From NCBI RefSeq assembly GCF_042242105.1, contig NC_092013.1:115001-179000 (forward strand): a stretch of 64,000 bases of DNA. Direction: 5' to 3'. Made by a program: the position numbers and the translations under genes. Below, in pieces: positions 35,401 through 55,200 of this stretch. This stretch comes from Pempheris klunzingeri. Lineage: Eukaryota > Chordata > Actinopteri > Acropomatiformes > Pempheridae. Positions within the stretch are counted from its first letter, which is position 1. Every line of letters begins with the position of its first letter. Below the pieces are notes generated by a model that searched no databases, was not told where the DNA came from, and was given only the letters and a program-made list of their open reading frames with translations.

Positions 35401-36312
35401 TGCTGTGCTAAGCTAAGCGGCTGGAGCTTCATATTTAATGTGTAGACATGAGACTTGACTCTCCGTCACAAAGTCAGTAAGTGTGTTTACTCAAAATGTT
35501 GAAATGTTCCTTTAGCTGGATCAGGCAGTAAAACTATTGTTCCTTTAGAACAGGGAGAAAGTACATTTCAGTGCCTTTTTTCTTAAAGCTCCTGGTCTGT
35601 CCACATCCTGGTGTGTGAGTGACTGGTAGGTAGTAAAAGTGTCGGAACTGGTCCAGTAGATCACCTCAGCCAGCAGCCACCAAACGGGCTGCAATGGCTG
35701 CAACGTGATCCTTTGGGACAACTGCATCTGATCACAGTAGGTCCACTAAAAGAGCTTGTTTGATCCACTGACAGGCTCAGAGTGTTATTCTAAGTGTGTG
35801 ACAGCATCATGGAAAGGATCCCTACAGAGAGAGACCTGGAAGATCCTTTTGGTTTAACCACAAACAGCACACACACCAGACTACATTCACTAAAACAGGG
35901 ATTTTAGCTCACAGCACACAGGAGCTGCTGCTCTGGTATGTTTGTGTTATTGTGACTGGTGATGTAAACACTCTCCTAAATTAAGCTGTGTTCTGGGAGC
36001 TAAAATCCCTGTTTTAGTGAATGTAGTCTGGTGTGTGTGCAGAGAGCGATATAACGGCTGTCTGTGGATCTTACAGCCAGCTGAGGTGATCGACTGGACC
36101 AATTCCAACATGTTTTGTACCTACCAGTCATTCAGACTCCAGAACATGTACGCCATCTTCCTCACAGGATTCATCTGTATTTGTGTTTATGTCCTCAGAT
36201 TCTGCTGGTGTCGGATTATTTCTACGCCTTCTTGAGGAGGGAACACCACCTCAGCCATGGACTGTACCTGAAGAGGAAAGACGGCTCCGAGGCTACGCTG
36301 GTGCTTAAATAA
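30433..36312 (+). CDS. pigu: GPI transamidase component PIG-U
   Basis: Multi-pass ER membrane subunit of the GPI transamidase, which attaches GPI anchors to proteins. Twelve exons: 30433-30562, 31022-31086, 31238-31297, 31988-32050, 32295-32404, 32923-33023, 33147-33244, 33787-33941, 34468-34611, 34699-34823, 35211-35353 and 36199-36312 (TAA). All junctions keep frame, giving 435 residues, the same length as human. Recognisable stretches include [83 protein letters not shown] and [14 protein letters not shown]. The hydrophobic pattern fits the 10-plus membrane segments of the family. Intron 3 is almost entirely a TGTGTC array. Introns 7, 8 and 11 hold inverted-repeat elements. AATAAA overlaps the stop codon. 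Confidence 0.97.
31093..31178 (+). repeat. (CA)n microsatellite after pigu exon 2
   Basis: About 40 CA units starting seven bases after the exon 2 donor (31087). Confidence 0.95.
31364..31986 (+). repeat. TGTGTC/TGTGCC/TGTTTG array in pigu intron 3
   Basis: About 620 bases of TGTGTGTC, TGTGTGCC and TTTGTG units fill the intron and run directly into CTGTGCAG and exon 4 (31988). The long frames on both strands (up to 422 codons on minus) are repeat artefacts. Confidence 0.97.
32405..32475 (+). repeat. (CA)n microsatellite after pigu exon 5
   Basis: About 30 CA units beginning just after the GTGAGT donor at 32405. Confidence 0.95.
32550..32857 (+). mobile_element. Inverted-repeat element family T, partial copy
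   Basis: Plus-oriented copy in pigu intron 5. It begins GGGCCACTCCACTGTTTCT, continues through the terminal GGTAGTAAAAGTGTTGGAAC, and stops at GATCCTTTTGGTTTAACCA, so the right half is missing. Confidence 0.85.
33475..33770 (+). repeat. Fold-back repeat in pigu intron 7
   Basis: ACCAGACTCCATTCACAAAA and a downstream, diverged reverse complement (TTTTTATCAATGGAATTTGG) form a hairpin with a loop of about 120 bases. It shares its core with family T. Confidence 0.6.
34055..34345 (+). repeat. Fold-back repeat in pigu intron 8
   Basis: ACCTCACAGAACACAGGAG at about 34097 pairs with CTCCTGTGTTCTGAGGTAAA at about 34238, and CCAGACTCCATTGACAAAAAC with GTTTTTATTAATGGAGTTTGG. The arms are about 55 bases. 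It is the same design as the intron 7 copy. Confidence 0.7.
34855..35060 (+). repeat. SINE-like repeat fragment in pigu intron 10
   Basis: Begins with (ATCA)n and TTTATACAGCACCAATTTAT, resembling the reversed tail of a fish short repeat. Family not identified. Confidence 0.4.
35570..36150 (+). mobile_element. Inverted-repeat element family T, near-complete copy 1
   Basis: About 580 bases in pigu intron 11. The left terminus (GGTGTGTGAGTGACTGGTAG ... AACTGGTCCAGTAGATCACC) and right terminus (GGTGATCGACTGGACCAATT ... TACCTACCAGTCATTCAGAC) are inverted repeats of about 65 bases. The interior is asymmetric with no coding frame. The right end lies about 50 bases from the exon 12 acceptor. Copy 2 at 62525-63135 has the same layout on the other strand. 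Confidence 0.85.
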
Positions 36313-36313
36313 A
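36308..36313 (+). terminator. pigu: Poly(A) signal overlapping the pigu stop codon
   Basis: AATAAA spans the TAA (36310-36312). Further AATAAA motifs near 37258 and 37331 are better spaced for a normal 3' UTR, so use of this one is uncertain. Confidence 0.4.
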
Positions 36314-38520
36314 ACACTCATACACACCTGGCTGGTAGAAACTGGTCGAGGTCTCAGTCGTCCTCACAGGGACCGAACACACAGCGAGGATGACGAAACA
36401 CTCGGCCCCCCCGACAGACAGCAGCTACACATCTCTGGAGTGCTCTTATTTTGAAGCCTCACTGGAACCTTTGAGGGTGGCTTTCATTTTGAAAGCTCCT
36501 TCCTCCTGATGGGAATGTCATTTTATTTTTTGGACAGCTCTTATTTTGAAGCCTGGTTCCTCTTTAGACTACAGGGTGAAACTGGACCTGATCTTATTTG
36601 TTGTATCATGTTTACGTTTGTTTAAAGTGTCACTTGTGGAAGGAAACTTTATTTAAGCTTTGTATGAAAACTAAAGATGTCTCTCACCGCTCTCTTCCTG
36701 TTTGCCTTTCAGCCCCGTTTTATAACACGAACAAATTCCACATTATCAGCGTTTCATGTCAACAAACCTCATCGTGGTAACTAAAACCTTTATGCAGCTG
36801 TGACGCCTCAGCTGGCCTGAAAACAGGAAGTTATCAAACGCCACAAGGCGGCTTCTGTTACACAAACGTGTTTTAAAGGAGCACGCTGGTGTTTTTAATC
36901 CTGGGTCTTATATTGAAGGTACAAAAATGATGAAATTAGTCCAGAGAGAGACCTTTTGGTTTAACCACAAACAGCCGTTCTATCGCTCGCTGCACACACC
37001 AGACTACATTCACTAAAACAGGGATTTTAGAGCTGCTGCCTCCATCAGGTAGTTGGATGTGAATTAACCCTTTAAAACACAAAGTCAGACAATAACATCT
37101 AAAGAACCCAGGTTTGAGTTTTCATAAACAACTTCAGACAAGTTGGGACGCTGATACAAAAAGTGGATCTTTGTTTCACCAGATGAAATGTTTTTGCTCA
37201 CCAGCTGCTTCCTGCTGGCCTCCCTGCCAAAATAATGGCACCAGAAACAAGTTTCACAATAAAAGACCCAGTGAAACATTAACATCAGAAATTTGATTCA
37301 AATGTTCTTTAAACTGATTTTCACACAGATCAATAAAAACCATCCACGATTTTAAAGCCTGTTGGCACTGAGGGCCGTTTTAACACTACTGCACTGGAGA
37401 TTTAATTTGTAATTTTAATCTTTTGTTTTCAATACTGTAACCAAGGACGTGTTTTGTTTTGAGATTCAGGGTTTGATGAACAAGTGAATCTGTCATGAAC
37501 TGATTATTAAATTTGGTTTCAGTGACTCGTCTATAACCGTCTCTACTCTACCTCATGGAAACAGTCGCCTGTTTTTAAGTTCATACTAAAATACTTTGCG
37601 TTTTAAACTCAATTCCTTGTGGTTCATCCAATTGATTCATCCATACAAACGTATTGATTAGTGAAGCTTCAGATTATTTTAGTCACATGGAGACAGCATG
37701 CCAACAGCAGCGTCCTCATGTACAAACAAATGACTTTTTAATACTTTTATCCGTTTAAGCAGCGTTTTACAGCAGCATTTGGTCCATCTGGTGTGTTTGA
37801 AGAGAGCGTTTGGCTTCAGGTCCCTGTTAAACAGTCATTTCAATTAAAACATCAACATGAGTTTAAGTGGACACCGTATTTAGAATATTTTCACAATATA
37901 TTCCCTGTCACCCTCAGAACCCTGTTGAAAGCTCTGCTATCTCGCTCTCTTCAAACACACCAGACTCCATTCACAAAACCAGTGATTTTACCTCTCAGAA
38001 CACAGGAGCTGCTGCCTCCATCAGGTAGTTCAGATCTGAACAGCAGACCTTCAACAACTGTTAGATCAGAGTTCAAAGAGCAGCCGCACAGACGACACGT
38101 TTAACAAACAAGTTTAATATCAGAACCAGAGCTACAGCAGAAACGTCATCAGTAAACCCTGTCAGTTCAACGACAAACACATGTACAGTTATTTACAGTC
38201 GGCCTCACCTGAGGAAAACTACGGTTACTTCCTGCTACCTGTTACTGACACATTCAGACTGTTCCTGTCAGCTCGCCGTCACCGAGGCCGTTTCACCGCT
38301 TGGGAATCAGACTCACTTTGTGGCGAACGTGATCCAACAATGTGACATCCTGAACGTCTCCAGATGACAGAAAAATGTTACAGCCGTGTTCGTCATCTTC
38401 ATCCTTCCAGAAAACATCTCACACCTGAAGACATCCACGTCTGGAGTCCAACCCACTCTGGGCCCGGAAACATAAAGCACCGCTACAGGGAGGAAGAGGA
38501 GGAGGAAGAGGAGGAAGCTC
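36314..38520. other. Convergent pigu/mcm2 3' spacer
   Basis: About 2.2 kb of 3' UTR and spacer between two convergent genes. Core-only pieces of family T lie at about 36950-37035 and 37935-38030. No gene, RNA or tandem array seen. Confidence 0.5.
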
Positions 38521-47885
<9,365 letters not shown>

Positions 47886-47949
47886 TGTTCCGTCTCTGTC
47901 CTCCGTTTCTAGACAAACTTCTTCTTCTTCTTCCTGCAGGGACTCAGTA

Positions 47950-47960
47950 TTCGCGCGAAA
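47950..47960. promoter_or_regulatory. mcm2: E2F-type palindrome upstream of mcm2
   Basis: TTCGCGCGAAA, containing the perfect palindrome TTCGCGCGAA, lies 65 bases upstream of the mcm2 ATG. A second E2F-like site (TTTTCGCGGGC on minus) is at 47980-47990 and a third (ATTTCGCGGGCC on minus) near 48138-48150. MCM genes are established E2F targets, so these are the likely G1/S elements. Confidence 0.7.
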
Positions 47961-48382
47961 CCACCACGTGACGCTCAAAGCCCGCGAAAACTGATGAATA
48001 TTCTGATCCCGTGCTGACGTTTTGTCCGCTCATTGGTCTGTGAGGCTTACAGAGGCGGGGCTTGAGGCGCAGTGCGTTTGATTTGTCTACTCCGATCCGT
48101 TACGCCGGCGGGCGGTGCAGCATGTGAGAGCAGCCGGGGCGGCCCGCGAAATAAATCAAACGCAACTTCTCCGACCAGTGCGGAAGGGGCGGGCCATATC
48201 ACGTGGTATGTTTTCCCGGGAAAGTTTGGGCCGCGTTCCCGCCCGTTTCATTGCAGCCTTAAAATGCTCACTGTGCTTAAAGAAGCAGCTGGCCGCGTCC
48301 CAAAATGTTTTTCTTTGTTGAAGAAAAATAAACCGACAAATTAAAATCTGCAGAAACAAACAGTCCTTTATGAGCATGAAAC

Positions 48383-48404
48383 TGACGTCACGGATCTGAC
48401 GTCA
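48383..48404. promoter_or_regulatory. Two perfect CRE palindromes
   Basis: TGACGTCA at 48383-48390 and again at 48397-48404, starts 14 bases apart. This is the full CREB/ATF consensus twice. The position is about 540 bases upstream of the podxl2 ATG and 500 upstream of the mcm2 ATG. Confidence 0.65.
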
Positions 48405-48834
48405 AAGACTTTTTCTGTTGTTAAAATGCTGCTTTGGTTCATTATTATTAGAAACCTGAAAGGTTAAACATTAAACCTGTCCAGGTGTAGACTCACCTGA
48501 GTGTGTTCAGCTGCATTTCTTCTTTATGTTGTGTAGCCTTCCATCAGTGTCAGAAACGGGGTGGACAGAAACACCCGCAGAGTGCCACGGTGGACCCACC
48601 AACACAGAGAAGCAGCAGTTTACGAGGAGCCCCTGAACGCAGCAGCGAACCAGCAGCGACATCTGGCGGCTGAAGGGGGGAACGACGGGCGGCTGCAGAC
48701 GGTCGCTTTCATCGTCGGTCGGCGCAGCAGCAGCAGAGCAGATCCCCGAGCGACCGCAGCACACACACACACTCACAGCCCGTCTGTCTGTCTGTCTGTC
48801 TGTCCGCCCTGAGCCCGCACACTGACTCAGCGCC

Positions 48835-48855
48835 ATGAGCACGGAGCTCTCCTGA
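48835..48855 (+). promoter_or_regulatory. podxl2: Upstream ORF in podxl2 leader
   Basis: ATG AGC ACG GAG CTC TCC TGA, a six-codon uORF ending 84 bases before the podxl2 start. Its context GCGCCATGA is moderate. It applies only if transcription starts upstream of 48835. Confidence 0.5.
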
Positions 48856-48939
48856 CGGCCTTCATCACACCCAGAGCGCATCTGCAGCCGAAACCAGGGA
48901 GGAAGAGGAGGAAGAGGAGGAAGAGGCACTGCAGCAGAC

Positions 48940-49004
48940 ATGCTGGGGCCGCTGCACATCACCACTCTGCTGGGTGAGTCTGTTTATCTCATTTATTTCA
49001 TCCA

Positions 49005-49056
<52 letters not shown>

Positions 49057-49125
49057 ACCTGAAGACAAATCTACACACACCTTTAACTCCTATAACAATG
49101 AGCATGTGTGTGTGTGTGTGTGTGT

Positions 49126-49171
<46 letters not shown>

Positions 49172-49246
49172 CTCCCACACACTGCCAGCCTGTATCCAGT
49201 CTGCAGGACTGAACCTGGAAGCAGCTCACACACTTACACAAAGTCT

Positions 49247-49277
<31 letters not shown>

Positions 49278-52200
49278 CAGTGTCTGACACACACACGAGA
49301 CATGCATGAAGATGAACAGTCTTCAGCATCACACACAGATTTTTCTCTGCTGGTTGTACTGGGACGTTCATCATCACCTTCATCATCATCATCATCATCA
49401 CCACCACAGGACACGTCGGGCTGAGGAAGAGGATGGCGAGCTCGTAGTTTATAACCATAAGCTGATCTGAGGGTGTTAAAGCATGGAGGGAGGGGGCCTC
49501 AGAGCCCCCCATCACAGCACTGAACACACAATCTAAGCTACAAATGACGGCACCTGAGGGCATCGTGCTGCGTTTACTTACCCCCACCCACAGGTCCCTA
49601 ATGACCCCCCAGGCGAGGCTCATACGACCTCCTACGTTAATTGATTATCATGATGAACTTCAATCCCTCGTTTAAATATCAGACAGTTGTTTGTCTGCAC
49701 TGTGAATCTCAGATCGCTAAAATCTCCAAAAACAGAACAGAACCCTGGTGCGCTCAACGACAGCTAACAGGCTGTTAGCGGATATTAGCCTTCTGATGGT
49801 AGCTAGTACATTTAGCACGGTAGCATGCCTGCTAACAGTATGAAATGTTTAGTTAATTAGCATGTAAACAATTTCCCAGTGGAATGCTAACAGTAGCATT
49901 CTATATTAGCGTTAAACTCCCAGTAAAATGGCAGTTTGAGTAACTTCAGCTTCTGAAACGTCACATTTATGTCACATACATGAGACCTTGGCCTTTAATT
50001 AAAAATATTTTAATGTTTAACAAAAGGACAAAAAAGAGATTTAGATACTTTTCACTGCATTTTGCACACATGCTTATTCATCACTGTTGAATGTCACAAA
50101 GTCACTCCCTGATGGAGGCAGCAGCAGAGCAGCAGCTCTAAAATCCCTGTTTTAGTGAATGTAGTCTGGTGTGTGTGCTGTTTGTGGTTAAACCAAAAGG
50201 ATCTTCCAGGTCTCTCTCTGTAGGGATCCTTTCCATGATGCTGTCACACACTTAGAATAACACTCTGAGCCTGTCAGTGGATCAAACAAGCTCTTTTAGT
50301 GGACCTACTGTGATCAGGTGCAGTTGTCCCAAAGGATCACGTTGCAGCCATTGCAGCCCGTTTGGTGGCTGCTGGCTGAGGTGATCTACTGGACCAGTTC
50401 CAACACTTTTACTACCTACCAGTCACTCAGACACCAGGATGTGGACACAGAGGATCAGGGGGAGAGACAGGGGAGTTTTAAAGTATTAAAAGTAGAAAAG
50501 TAAATCAGTCAGTAGGACTCTGACCAACATGGCCGTCCCTCTGCTGAGCTCTGCAGTCTTTGCAGTCGTACCCGTTGGGACATTTTGTCACTTCAGGTGA
50601 TTCAAAGACACTTGAAACTGAAGTTCAGTTTTCTGCTTGTCGTCCCTCGTCGTCACAGTGAAGCGGGTGGACACGAGCTGTGCTTCTGTCTGTGATCTCA
50701 GGCGTGGTGTCGACACTTCTGGAGGGTTCACGGATCTTTAGTTTCTGTTTCTACATTCACCGTTGTTCTGGATCTTTATTTAGTCTCATCTGATGGACAA
50801 ACATGTTTCCTGTATTTTCTCCATGTGGCTGAAGTCTGACATGTGATGAGGTCGTCCACTACTGGCCTAACGCACGCCGAGCGGCGCCGTCTGTTGTGCG
50901 ATGAGATCGATCCGACATTTCAGAGGAGTCTCTTTGCAAATATATGACAAAAAATTATAATCTCAGAGATCATTATTATTAATAATATTATTAATATTAT
51001 TATTATTACACTCACACACTCACACACACACACTCTCACACTCACACACACACACACACACACTGTTTAAACGCTGTTTATACTTCAGCCATGATTCTGC
51101 ACATTAGCATCACATTATCAACATCAGTTAGCGTTAGGTAGCGTTAGCTAACTTAGGCTTGACTTAAAGTGAACAAAGCCCCGTGTGGATGGTTTTATTT
51201 CTGTCTGGGAGGTGATTTAACATCAGTTTCCTTCCCTGGTCACTGATTTTAATCCAGTCCTGAGTTTATATGTCATCACCCCTCTGCTCTGTTCTGTTAA
51301 CGTTTTACCCTTTTGAGCCCTGTTTTCAGTGGATTTGCTTATATTTCGGCAAACTAATGCCACTAAAAGTGAGCCGAATTAGCCATTAGCAGCTCCTGTT
51401 TGCAGTGTGGCCATGGATGTACAGACAGTTGTCACTGAAAGACTGTGATACTGAAGAAAATTTAAAAATGTTGAGTTTCTCAGGCAGGTTCTGAAGCATG
51501 TTTTTTCCTCTGATTTCTATTTTATTTCTTTTTATGTGAATTTACATCAGAGACGTCTGAGTTTAATCACACTGACGTATTCATGGCGCTTCATGTTTTT
51601 TCAGTCAAAGTAAAAGTTCAACATTCATCAGCTCCATCTCCAAAACGATCCAGATTACACGATCAGGATTATATGGAGGAAACTCATCAGAGAGACACAG
51701 AAACACAACAAACATGCCAACTAGTGTTTTTGTGGTGGAATTACAGAACAACACAGACACACATGTATAAATATTCATTTATAAAGAAACTCAGAGTATG
51801 AATCAAAACCAGGAGAATGCATCCATGCTAGCTGCTCTGCAAGGCTGCACAGGGACGCTAGGAGCTAACTGCTAATGACACTAGCGCTGAGCATGTTAGC
51901 CTGCTAACGTTTGCTCATTAGAGGTAAACTGATGATGGTGCTAGATGGACACATCAGAGGATCACCAAAGTCAGTAGGATGCATCCTCTGGGGAACACAA
52001 ATGTCACATTAAGCAGAGGTGGCTGCTGCATCTGCTTTCACTTTCTGTCTGAACACATCTTTGATGTTAGTGAGGAAGAACAATGGCGGACAGCGAGGTG
52101 GACTGAGGAGGTCACATGATCCATTACAGACATTAAATTGTGCATTTTGCATAATAGTGGACCTTTAAACTAAGATGGTGAACAGTACGCTGATGTTAGC

Positions 52201-55200
52201 GTTTAGCTAACAGCGATGATGACTACCCGCTGAACAAACTGACAGATGGTGAAGAAGTGACGGTAGTTAACGCTGCTACCGGGCAGGTTAGCTTCTTAGG
52301 TGTTAGTGTGGTTGGTCTGAAGAAAGAAAAGCAGCACCATCACTCAGCTGGATACGTCTACAGAAGATATGATTGATGTGAGAATTATTGACAGACACCT
52401 CGTCCGGTGTGTGGAGGTCATAAAACCTCTCTGGAGGTGCATGTCCTCAGACGGCTCAGCTTAGTGGTGACGGCCGGAGAGCTTAGCGTGCTGCAGACGT
52501 GTTGCAGACATGTTGGCGACGATGTCGTAATCTGCTCAGGCAGCCCCCGAGGTCAGACGGCCATCTGTGGGCCCAGACAGAGAGCACTATGGGATGCTCT
52601 GTATGCCTCTGTGATGGGGATTAGTGACAAAGAGAGGGATGAGTGACCGAGTGGATGAATTAATAATTAAATACCAATTAACCAGAAACAGTCATTATAT
52701 CACTCTTTTCAAAGCCACCAGACTCCATTCACAAAAACAGTGAGTTTAGCTCACAGGCTCTGCTGCCTCCATCAGTTAGTTTGTGTTACTGTGTGATACA
52801 CACTGACCCTTTCACACACCAAAGTCACACAATAACACAAACAACCTACTTTTTTTTTAACCAGAAAAGGCCATTATGAGGCTCTTTTCCAAGTGTAAAC
52901 TGCTGTTAGTTTGTTTGTGTTATTGGGTGAATTTGGTGTTTTAAAGGTTTAGTTCAGATCCAACACAGGAACAAAGACACACTGAGTGATGGCAGCAGCA
53001 GACCAGCAGCTCCTCAGTTCTCTGTTTCCTTCTTCTTGTTTTTATTTCAAATAGATATAATCTTTTATATCTTATTAAACATCCATATTCTGCACAGGTT
53101 TCAGACTTTGATTTATTTATTTATGTCTATCTTTGTATGCATATATATATATTTCTCTTGTGTTTTTACTCTTATTGTTTTACTTTGTGTGTTTATTTTA
53201 TATGTATTTTATTTTAATGTTGCTTCAGTCTGGAACAGGCACTCAGTCATTCTGCTGTCTGCAGATTCACTTAATAAACGCAAAACTAAGAAACCGAGAA
53301 AAGTTTATTTTGTTAACAAACCAGAGAAGTAAAGGAATTAATCAGATTAGATAAAAATCTGATTAAATAATAATCATATTGAATAATAATCAGTTTAAAT
53401 GAAAACCAGATTAAATGAATAAATGAAGGCTGAACTTCGTCACTTATCTGTAGTCTGTTTGTATTTATGTCATGCTTTAAACACCCCCCTATTTTTCCTG
53501 TTTTACTTGTTTTTAATTTGGGGGGGGCTGTTCCTGCAGACTGACTGTGTGTTATCTGAGGTTTGTGGGGCTCAGACTCAGATTCATCCTCAGACTGTCC
53601 CCCTTCCCTCCTGCAGCTCTGCTGGCCGGCTGTGATGCCTTCACGCTGGGCTTGTCAAAGCAAGTCAACTCCCCCAAGCCTCGGGCGACCCGCCTGCTCC
53701 AGGACGAAGGCCCGGCCCGGCCACGCTTCATCCAGGAATTCGTCCGAACCAAACGGCACTCGGCCCAGGAGTTAGTCCGAGCCCAGCCTCACCTGGTCCA
53801 CGACATGGGCAGGCCCGAGATACATGACACGACCCCCCCCCGGGCCGGGACGGATGCCGCCAACGGCCCCGAGTCACACCGGCCGGGTCAGGACGCAGCG
53901 AGGCGCCAGGCCGGCGGGGACGGAGAGCCGGAGGTGGTGGACGAGATGGAGGTGAAGAGGGGGGTGGGGGTAACTGAGTCTGTGTGAAAGTAAATGGTGA
54001 CCTGAGTCTGTGTGGAAGTAAATGGGGACCTGAGTCTGTGTGGAAGTAAATGGGGACCTGAGTCTGTGTGGAAGTAAATGGTGACCTGAGTCTGTGTGGA
54101 AGTAAATGGTGACCTGAATCTGTGTGGAAGTAAATGGTGACCTGAGTCTGTGTGGAAGTAAATGGTGACCTGAGTCTGTGTGGAAGTAAATGGTGACCTG
54201 AATCTGTGTGGAAGTAAATGGTGACCTGAATCTGTGTGGAAGTAAATGGTGACCTGAATCTGTGTGGAAGTAAATGGTGACCTGAATCTGTGTGGAAGTA
54301 AATGGTGACCTGAATCTGTGTGGAAGTAAATGGTGACCTGAGTCTGTGTGGAAGTAAATGGTGACCTGAATCTGTGTGGAAGTAAATGGTGACCTGAATC
54401 TGTGTGGAAGTAAATGGTGACCTGAATCTGTGTGGAAGTAAATGGTGACCTGAATCTGTGTGGAAGTAAATGGTGACCTGAGTCTGTGTGGAAGTAAATG
54501 GTGACGTGATGATTGCTCAGGAATAACGTGGTGAAAAGTGACACCATGAGCGAAGCCTCGTGTTCAAATGTGGCAGGTGATGTCACAGACGGATCAAAGC
54601 CGCTCGTTAGATGGCGAAACGTCAGATAGTTTTTACCGCTCAGCAGGTTGAAGGTCACAGTCTGGATACATCATGCGTACTACCTGTCAGTGTCTGGACA
54701 GGTACGGAGCCAGAGGGGGGGGGTGATACTCTGACCTGTAAAATATTCAGACATTTCTCAGGAATGTACTATATATACTGACACGTTCCCCACAGAGACT
54801 CCTGGAGTCAGTTTTCTGAGGGAATTTTCCTTCCACGCGTGAAAAACAGGAAGTGAGGTAACATGAGGGAGAGCGGTAGATTTACAGAACAGAAATAAAC
54901 GGACCTGAAGCTGATGAAGATTGAAGTGTCTTTTGATACGACTGTGACGAAGCACAGCTGATTGATTAATCTGACAGGCGGCCAAGAGATCTGCATTTTT
55001 ACAGTAAAGTACTACTAGTACACAGTAAAATACTGCATTCCTACTGTAAAGTACTACTAGTACACAGTAAAATACTGCATTCCTACAGTAAAGTACTACT
55101 AGTACACAGTAAAATACTGCATTCCTACTGTAAAGTACTACTAGTACACAGTAAAATACTGTTTTTACAGTAAAGTACTACTAGTACACGGTAAAATACT

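Larger units (their letters stand above)
47886..48500. promoter_or_regulatory. mcm2-podxl2 bidirectional promoter region
   Basis: The mcm2 and podxl2 start codons are 1.05 kb apart, head to head. The region is CpG-rich near mcm2, with E2F-like sites, an inverted CCAAT box (ATTGG at 48032-48036) and two TGACGTCA palindromes further toward podxl2. No TATA box is evident. Confidence 0.6.

Noticed and set aside
53888-54658. 256-codon minus-strand ORF with 28-residue periodic protein
   Set aside because: It is the 28-bp minisatellite read in a repeat-open frame; no start context, splice sites or family resemblance.
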